From the IMG/VR virus record IMGVR_UViG_3300045135_002850, positions 1 through 32,502 of that record: 32,502 nucleotides of DNA; one strand, 5' to 3'. The notes beneath the pieces were generated by a model. That model searched no databases and had not been told where the DNA came from. It saw only the letters and a program-made list of their open reading frames with translations. The number at the start of each line of letters is the position of its first letter. Position 1 is the first letter of the stretch. Position numbers and translations under genes: made by a program. Source of the stretch: a virus. This document shows, piece after piece, positions 28,858 to 32,502 of this stretch.

Positions 28858-29039
28858 TGGAACCACAGGCATCGAGTTCTAAGAAGCATTTCTGGATATC
28901 CATATTCAAGAGCATCTTCAGGCTTGGTGCCTGCTATGGACTATGGTTGGTGGGCCAGGACATGGGCAACATGGTCCTGCAGACGACGGCTGTATTCTTC
29001 GGCATCGCGGAGGTGCTGGGAATTGTGGAGGAACTTTAA
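28857..29039 (+). CDS. Small membrane protein, 60 aa (GTG start)
   Basis: GTG in TAGTG with GGAGG before it. After a short polar N-terminus, two hydrophobic stretches (about 14-31 and 38-58, LQTTAVFFGIAEVLGIVEE). Possibly two-pass membrane protein. Last gene before P5; unknown. Confidence 0.65.
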   Translation: MEPQASSSKKHFWISIFKSIFRLGACYGLWLVGQDMGNMVLQTTAVFFGIAEVLGIVEEL

Positions 29040-29044
29040 CCAGG

Positions 29045-29072
29045 TTGACGGTATGGAGATCCATGCTATTAT
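29045..29072 (+). promoter_or_regulatory. Early promoter P5
   Basis: TTGACG, 16-base spacer ending ATCCATGC, TATTAT, preceded by CCAGG. Leader AAAAGGAGTTGAAA precedes the ATG at 29094. Confidence 0.88.
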
Positions 29073-29093
29073 TAATATAAAAAGGAGTTGAAA

Positions 29094-29492
29094 ATGTCAG
29101 AAGAAATTAAAATTATAGATGGTGCTTTTAGCAAAGACAATCCTCACAAGGATATCGGAAAGCAAAAATTCAGAGTCAGAAAGGCCTACACGGCATGGGT
29201 GGAATATGATGTCGTGGCGAAGGACAAAGACGAGGCCATTGATGCTGTCATAGAGCATGGTGGCATAGATAAGATTGAATGGGCAGACGGCTATCACAAC
29301 GATGAGCCTGTCGAGGTATATGCCCAGGACTACAATCCAGATTCCACAGAAAGTTTCGAGGCGGTCAAGGTCGCTGAATGTGTACCATACGAAGACTGGG
29401 ATTCTGAAACAGACCAGAACTTTGAGAACTACGAAGATCCTGAGTGGACTTCGGATGAATACAGATGGAAGAAAGAGGAGGAGACAGCCTAA
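29094..29492 (+). CDS. Hypothetical acidic protein, 132 aa
   Basis: Start at ATG 29094 after GGAGTTGAAA. MSEEIKIIDGAFSKDNPHKD, then KFRVRKAYTAWVEYDVVAKD and KDEAIDAVIEHGGIDKIEWA, which looks like a small alpha/beta domain with a strand-helix unit, and an acidic, Trp-rich tail. No family recognised. First gene of the P5 operon. Confidence 0.78.
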   Translation: MSEEIKIIDGAFSKDNPHKDIGKQKFRVRKAYTAWVEYDVVAKDKDEAIDAVIEHGGIDKIEWADGYHNDEPVEVYAQDYNPDSTESFEAVKVAECVPYEDWDSETDQNFENYEDPEWTSDEYRWKKEEETA

Positions 29493-29827
29493 TGGGAACG
29501 AGATTGAAAGACATAATTTTTGACAGGCACGAAGACCTGTTGTGGCAAGACGAACACGCGATGTCGTTGACTCCGTATGTTATGGCGGAGAGATGCCTAC
29601 AGGTTGAGGCGTGGAAGATATATGACAGTTATCAGAAAGGTGACTACTCTACACTGACCTACATATTGGAAGGTGGGTTCAAGGGTTTCCATAACATGGA
29701 CTCTTCGGAACTGATTGAGGAGTACCAGGAGATAGAATCAAAGTGGTACCAACTACAGGCAGACAATGAATTGGAATGGGATCCGTACGAGGATGACCCG
29801 ATCCACAAATTGAAGGAGACCGTGTGA
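29492..29827 (+). CDS. Hypothetical acidic protein, 111 aa
   Basis: Starts in the upstream stop (TAATG), with GAGGAGGAG before it. Helical acidic protein (MGTRLKDIIFDRHEDLLWQD, RCLQVEAWKIYDSYQKGDYS, STLTYILEGGFKGFHNMDSS). Ends in TGATG shared with the next start. Unknown function. Confidence 0.75.
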   Translation: MGTRLKDIIFDRHEDLLWQDEHAMSLTPYVMAERCLQVEAWKIYDSYQKGDYSTLTYILEGGFKGFHNMDSSELIEEYQEIESKWYQLQADNELEWDPYEDDPIHKLKETV

Positions 29828-29997
29828 TGGGTACATTCACAGTCGCGACTGGACTTGGAATGTTGGCCCTCGGCGTGGCAGTGACCATGGCGATAGCGAT
29901 CACGGGATTCGTCATCATCAGGTCACAGGACAAGAAGAAGGTGGAGACCGAGAACAAGAGCGACATCGAGAAACAGATAGAAGGATTAAGGAGGTAA
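29827..29997 (+). CDS. Small membrane protein, 56 aa
   Basis: N-terminal hydrophobic segment (about 3-31, GMLALGVAVTMAIAITGFVI) and a charged Lys/Glu C-terminus (KKKVETENKSDIEKQIEGLR). Start overlaps the upstream TGA. Single-span membrane protein with cytoplasmic tail is the simplest reading. Confidence 0.7.
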   Translation: MGTFTVATGLGMLALGVAVTMAIAITGFVIIRSQDKKKVETENKSDIEKQIEGLRR

Positions 29998-30003
29998 GCA
30001 ACG

Positions 30004-30246
30004 ATGAACACGATAAAAGAGTACATCATGATTTCCATAATGGCGATGGCCATAATGATCATGACCGGAGTTGCGAAAGCGGAGGAGACCACCACTTTCG
30101 GTGATTTCGTGTCTGCCTTGGCGAGTGTACCGGGCAAGATCATCAACCATGTGAAATCCGAGGCCGAGGACATCAAAGAGTACCAACAGGACAGTTGGGC
30201 GGATGCCAAGAGCAAGTGGCCTTTCAAACAGAATTCCGCGGAGTAA
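30004..30246 (+). CDS. Exported small protein with signal peptide, 80 aa
   Basis: MNTIKEYIMISIMAMAIMIM followed by TGVAKAEE: a classical signal peptide with an AKA cleavage site near residue 26. The mature part (about 54 residues) is helical and charged, rich in Asp/Glu/Lys/Trp (VKSEAEDIKEYQQDSWADAK). Expected to be periplasmic; an early-expressed periplasmic phage protein could block superinfection, but this is a guess. AAGGAGG ribosome site (overlapping the upstream end). Confidence 0.78.
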   Translation: MNTIKEYIMISIMAMAIMIMTGVAKAEETTTFGDFVSALASVPGKIINHVKSEAEDIKEYQQDSWADAKSKWPFKQNSAE

Positions 30247-30256
30247 TGGCGGATAG

Positions 30257-30300
30257 GATCGGGCGGGAACTTTCAACTCATTCAACTCGCCCGCCCGGTC
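30257..30300 (+). ncRNA. GC-rich hairpin with anti-RBS loop (putative regulatory RNA)
   Basis: An 11-bp stem GATCGGGCGGG/CCCGCCCGGTC (one G-U) closes a 22-base loop containing TTTCAACTC and ATTCAACTC in tandem. These are exact reverse complements of GAGTTGAAA and GAGTTGAAT in the early ribosome leaders. No T tract follows, so it is not a standard terminator. It would be on the 3' end of the P5 transcript. Confidence 0.5.
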
Positions 30301-30318
30301 TTAGATTACCAAAAGGAG

Positions 30319-30346
30319 TTGACGGAGTTGCAAAAGGTATTATAAT
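30319..30346 (+). promoter_or_regulatory. Early promoter P6
   Basis: TTGACG, 16-base spacer, TATAAT. The minus-35 lies in AAAGGAGTTGACGGAGTTG, which repeats the GGAGTTG word of the early leaders. It lacks the extended minus-10 TG of the others. Confidence 0.82.
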
Positions 30347-30373
30347 AGTAGAAAACAAACAGGGGAGGATACT

Positions 30374-31423
30374 TTGAAAAAGTATATTAGAATAGAAACA
30401 GGCACCTATCGTAATCAGGACATGAGCGGTCGGGTGTTTCCAATCATAAAGGATTACCAGGCATTCGCCGGCAAGGAGGGTGGCTTCGTCACCGTGGATT
30501 GCTCAGAGTTCGATGGCTTCGAGGGCCTGGAGAAGGCTAGGATAAATGTTCCTGGCATAGCGGAAGTGCAGATAGTACCCGAGGGGGCATACATCTCACA
30601 CCGTGATGAATTACAGAAGACCGTCACACAGGACACGCCAGCGGTATCTGAATCAGATGAACAGGCCATAGAGAGGATCGCGGCGAGGTTCTCGATCTTG
30701 GATGAGATGGCAGATGCAGTTGCCACATCCAAAGTGCGAGCGATGATAGTCAGTGGCCCTCCGGGCATTGGCAAGTCATACGGTGTGGAGAAGGCACTGG
30801 AGAAACAGAATATGTTCGAGGACATAGCGGGCAGATCGAGACGTTTCGAGATGGTGAAGGGTGCCATGAGTGCGATAGGACTCTACAAGAAGTTGTATGA
30901 GCATTCAGGCAAAGGTCATGTGGTGTGCTTCGATGACTGTGACGCGATATTGTATGATGACCTTGCGTTGAACCTATTGAAGGCGGCGCTCGATACAACG
31001 CCTAGGAGAACACTACACTGGAACACGGAGAGCCGAACACTGATGGCAGAGGGAATGCCCAACTCGTTCGAGTTCAATGGTGGCGTGATATTCATCACCA
31101 ACATCAAGTTTGACAATGTGAAATCCAAGAAGTTGCAGGACCACCTGCAGGCCCTACAGAGCAGATGCCATTACCTGGACCTCACGATAGATTCGATGAA
31201 GGACCGTATGCTCCGTATCAAGCAGATCTGCCGTGCGGGTATGCTGGAGAAGTATCATATGTCGGCGGAGACCGAACAGGACCTGATACAGTTCATCATA
31301 GACAACAAGGAGAAGTTGCGAGAGATAAGTCTGAGGATGGTTCTCAAGATCGCTGACTTGTGGAAGATGGCGCCGGACAAGTACAAGATGCTGGCGGAGA
31401 ACACTTGTATGAAGGCATCATAA
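30374..31423 (+). CDS. AAA-type ATPase, 349 aa (TTG start)
   Basis: TTG start with GGGGAGGAT five bases before it. Residues 1-75 are a beta-rich N-terminal part (KYIRIETGTYRNQDMSGRVF). Walker A SGPPGIGKS (127-135) and Walker B VVCFDDCD (183-190) define the ATPase domain, followed by a helical lid (LREISLRMVLKIADLWKM). This belongs to AAA+ proteins; similar phage ATPases occur near replication genes, but its partner is unknown. Sole large gene of the P6 unit, followed by a 36-residue membrane peptide. Confidence 0.9.
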   Translation: MKKYIRIETGTYRNQDMSGRVFPIIKDYQAFAGKEGGFVTVDCSEFDGFEGLEKARINVPGIAEVQIVPEGAYISHRDELQKTVTQDTPAVSESDEQAIERIAARFSILDEMADAVATSKVRAMIVSGPPGIGKSYGVEKALEKQNMFEDIAGRSRRFEMVKGAMSAIGLYKKLYEHSGKGHVVCFDDCDAILYDDLALNLLKAALDTTPRRTLHWNTESRTLMAEGMPNSFEFNGGVIFITNIKFDNVKSKKLQDHLQALQSRCHYLDLTIDSMKDRMLRIKQICRAGMLEKYHMSAETEQDLIQFIIDNKEKLREISLRMVLKIADLWKMAPDKYKMLAENTCMKAS

Positions 31424-31424
31424 T

Positions 31425-31535
31425 ATGACCCAATTATTGTACTATTCAGGGATCGTACTAGCAGGCCTAACGATGGCCTACTTCGCCCTGGACATAATAA
31501 TTTGGGCGTTGTATTACATGGTGAACCTATTCTAG
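31425..31535 (+). CDS. Tiny membrane protein, 36 aa
   Basis: Starts 1 base after the ATPase stop. MTQLLYYSGIVLAGLTMAYF followed by ALDIIIWALYYMVNLF is almost entirely hydrophobic, one long or two short membrane segments. No clear ribosome site, so translation would depend on coupling to the ATPase gene. Confidence 0.55.
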   Translation: MTQLLYYSGIVLAGLTMAYFALDIIIWALYYMVNLF

Positions 31536-31545
31536 AATTCCATAC

Positions 31546-31601
31546 GGTTGGACCTCCCTTCAACCAGGAATCGCCCTATGCAGACTTTATTGTGTAGGGC
31601 G
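31546..31601 (+). other. Two hairpins between ATPase unit and tRNA genes
   Basis: GGTTG/CAACC (31546-31550 with 31561-31565) and a stronger CGCCCTA/TAGGGCG (31572-31578 with 31595-31601). No T tract follows. They may mark transcript end or tRNA precursor processing; nothing else is seen in 31536-31612. Confidence 0.45.
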
Positions 31602-31612
31602 TAAAGCACGAC

Positions 31613-31696
31613 GGGGGAGTGGTGGAATGGCAGACACGATAGTCTTAGGAACTATTGTCGCAAGACGTGAAGGTTCGAGTCCTTTCTCCCCTACCA
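31613..31696 (+). tRNA. tRNA-Leu (anticodon UAG)
   Basis: 84 bases including encoded CCA. Acceptor GGGGGAG/CTCCCCT (G1-U72), D arm GTGGAATGGCAGACAC, anticodon stem ATAGT/ACTAT with loop CTTAGGA (anticodon TAG), a long variable arm as in Leu tRNAs, and T arm GAAGG-TTCGAGT-CCTTT. It reads CUA and other CUN codons. Confidence 0.95.
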
Positions 31697-31699
31697 CGG

Positions 31700-31773
31700 G
31701 CCGCCATAGTTAAGTGGTATAACAGGGTATTGGTAATGCTCAGTCGCAAGTTCGATTCTCGCTGGTGGCACCA
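31700..31773 (+). tRNA. tRNA-Thr (anticodon GGU)
   Basis: 74 bases including CCA, 3 bases after tRNA-Leu. Acceptor GCCGCCA/TGGTGGC, D arm GTTAAGTGGTATAAC, anticodon stem GGGTA/TGCTC (two G-U) with loop TTGGTAA (anticodon GGT), and T arm GCAAG-TTCGATT-CTCGC with one A-C mismatch. It reads ACC and ACU. Confidence 0.9.
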
Positions 31774-32038
31774 CAATAATCAACACACAGAACTGGTAAT
31801 TGGTAAGGCGAGATACGACCCGCGTCGAAGACGATGCGTCCGCAAAAATTTTCCAGGCTTGTCGTATGCTTTGGTAATCGGGGGATATGCCAACTAACTC
31901 CGCAGGAGTTATGCGTAAGACGATTTTTGACACCTTAGCCTACCTTATCCTATCTTATATGCACGACGGGTCTGACTGTCCTTAGAGTGTATCCACCGTG
32001 TCAATTGATATGCAGTTATGGACCGGACTTGATATTGC
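31774..32038. other. Gene-free structured region
   Basis: No supported gene. Inverted repeats: ATACGAC/GTCGTAT (31813-31819 with 31861-31867, enclosing a CGTC-GAA-GACG hairpin), and TAACTCC-GCA-GGAGTTA (31895-31911). Rightward and leftward transcription meet here, so it may hold transcript ends, a small RNA, or an unusual RNA not recognisable by eye. Confidence 0.4.
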
Positions 32039-32215
32039 TTAGGATAACAAGTACACGAGTCCCACGATAGCAAGTATATGCACGATGAGGCTATATGCGA
32101 GTGAACGATAGGGTATGTGGGAACGGTCGAGGCCCCGTAGCCACCGCAGTCGGAACGCGGACGGGTCCTGCTTGTGTTCTGGGTTGGCGTGTTCGTATTC
32201 TCTCTGGGTGGGCAT
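32039..32215 (-). CDS. Small membrane protein, 58 aa, late-type
   Basis: Start set at ATG 32215 (MPTQREYEHANPEHKQDPSA), because the late box GTTAAATA (32221-32228) ends 5 bases before it; the frame is open further up to an ATG at 32326, which gives a 95-residue alternative. A basic segment (FRLRWLRGLDRSHIPYRS) is followed by a C-terminal hydrophobic span (LAYSLIVHILAIVGLVYLLS), a tail-anchored layout. Function unknown. Confidence 0.65.
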   Translation of the reverse strand: MPTQREYEHANPEHKQDPSAFRLRWLRGLDRSHIPYRSLAYSLIVHILAIVGLVYLLS

Positions 32216-32418
32216 ACGAGTATTTAACACACACGGTTCGTACGGTGGTTTAATTGTGTGGAGCATTCTAACTATGCCTGCCATCCTTAGGAATTCTTTA
32301 CCAAAATAGTATGCTTCGCCGTACAATATTAGGCCGTACGCCTCGTTTGGGTCGGTCGTGGGGTGAGGACATCGGCGGTGGGGCGGACGTCGATCTGGAA
32401 CACGATGCCGTGCGGACC
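32216..32418. other. Stretch without a confident gene
   Basis: Short overlapping minus frames only (for example the upstream extension of the 32215 gene, and a frame reading VFQIDVRPTADVLTPRPTQT from GTG). No ribosome site or box supports a choice. Composition around 32335-32420 looks more GC-rich than the rest of the window. Confidence 0.4.
32221..32228 (-). promoter_or_regulatory. Late promoter box GTTAAATA
   Basis: Ends 5 bases before the ATG at 32215; shows that late-type minus genes resume at the right end. Confidence 0.6.
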
Positions 32419-32502
32419 TTAGTATGACATTGAGCCAATCAGATAGTGTAGGAGTAATGCGGCCGATGACAATGCCAGGGCCACCGCTAGGGTCTTGATC
32501 AC
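32419..32502 (-). CDS. Partial hydrophobic protein at right edge
   Basis: Open frame entering from the right edge, 27 residues to a TAA: VIKTLAVALALSSAALLLHY then LIGSMSY. It is hydrophobic like a membrane segment or signal peptide. The first codon in the window is GTG, so it may be a whole tiny protein or the end of a longer one. Confidence 0.4.
   Translation of the reverse strand: MIKTLAVALALSSAALLLHYLIGSMSY

Noticed and set aside
30257-30300. Hairpin read as a simple rho-independent terminator
   Set aside because: Strong stem, but a 22-base loop and no T tract after it; the anti-leader loop is a more specific feature. Some attenuation cannot be excluded.
31691-31933. 80-residue minus frame and an overlapping plus frame
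   Set aside because: Both run through the tRNA-Thr gene and its flank; no start signals.
1-32502. Prophage or integration signatures
   Set aside because: No integrase, repressor, excisionase or attachment-type duplication next to the tRNA genes is visible; the tRNAs are complete phage-type genes with encoded CCA.

Overview
The window looks like part of a tailed-phage (Caudoviricetes) genome with a T4-type expression programme. It is gene-dense, has almost no intergenic space, and carries many small genes joined by 1, 4 or 8 base overlaps. I see no integrase, transposase or CRISPR array. Two things support a lytic phage with separate early and late programmes. First, there are many TAAATA boxes resembling the T4 late promoter TATAAATA. 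Second, there is a separate family of strong sigma70-like promoters with a common ribosome-binding leader. Gene families such as twitch-type radical SAM, sulfotransferase, amidinotransferase, DUF6267-like and Api92-like proteins are ones I associate with marine myovirus-like phages, so an aquatic proteobacterial or cyanobacterial host is my inference. No hallmark capsid, tail or terminase gene is recognisable here, so the phage lineage stays open.

Left part (1-17265, mostly minus strand, late type): two radical SAM enzymes, a glutathione peroxidase, a block of unknown probable virion or assembly proteins (1695-4499), a sulfotransferase, three tandem related SD-driven proteins (5235-6617), two tiny Cys-rich metallothionein-like peptides (6717-6977), a glycosyltransferase-like protein, a DUF6267-like protein with a ligase-type KWDG motif, and an operon of amidinotransferase, UDP-sugar dehydrogenase and a small unknown, with an SGNH hydrolase divergent to it. 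A plus-strand island (12611-13509) with its own sigma70 promoter, a small basic protein, a cold-shock protein and two strong terminators is set among them. In most late units a TAAATA box ends exactly 5 or 8 bases before the start codon, which implies leaderless or almost leaderless late mRNAs.

Middle and right part (17793-31535, early type): a divergent promoter pair near 19097-19274 drives a five-gene minus operon leftward and a long series of plus operons rightward. These encode an Api92-like protein, many unknown small acidic proteins, a SleB-type cell wall hydrolase, an ATP-dependent DNA ligase, a zinc-ribbon protein, an AAA ATPase and at least seven tiny membrane or secreted proteins. 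Six of the seven early promoters precede a near-identical GGAGTTGAAAATG-type leader. Two of them are preceded by paired 18-bp dyad elements (GGCAC-N8-GTGCC) spaced 31 bp apart. A GC-rich hairpin at 30257-30300 displays two tandem copies of the reverse complement of this early leader in its loop.

Right end (31536-32502): tRNA-Leu(UAG) and tRNA-Thr(GGU), a structured stretch with no gene, and a return to minus-strand late-type genes (a 58-residue membrane protein and a partial hydrophobic frame).
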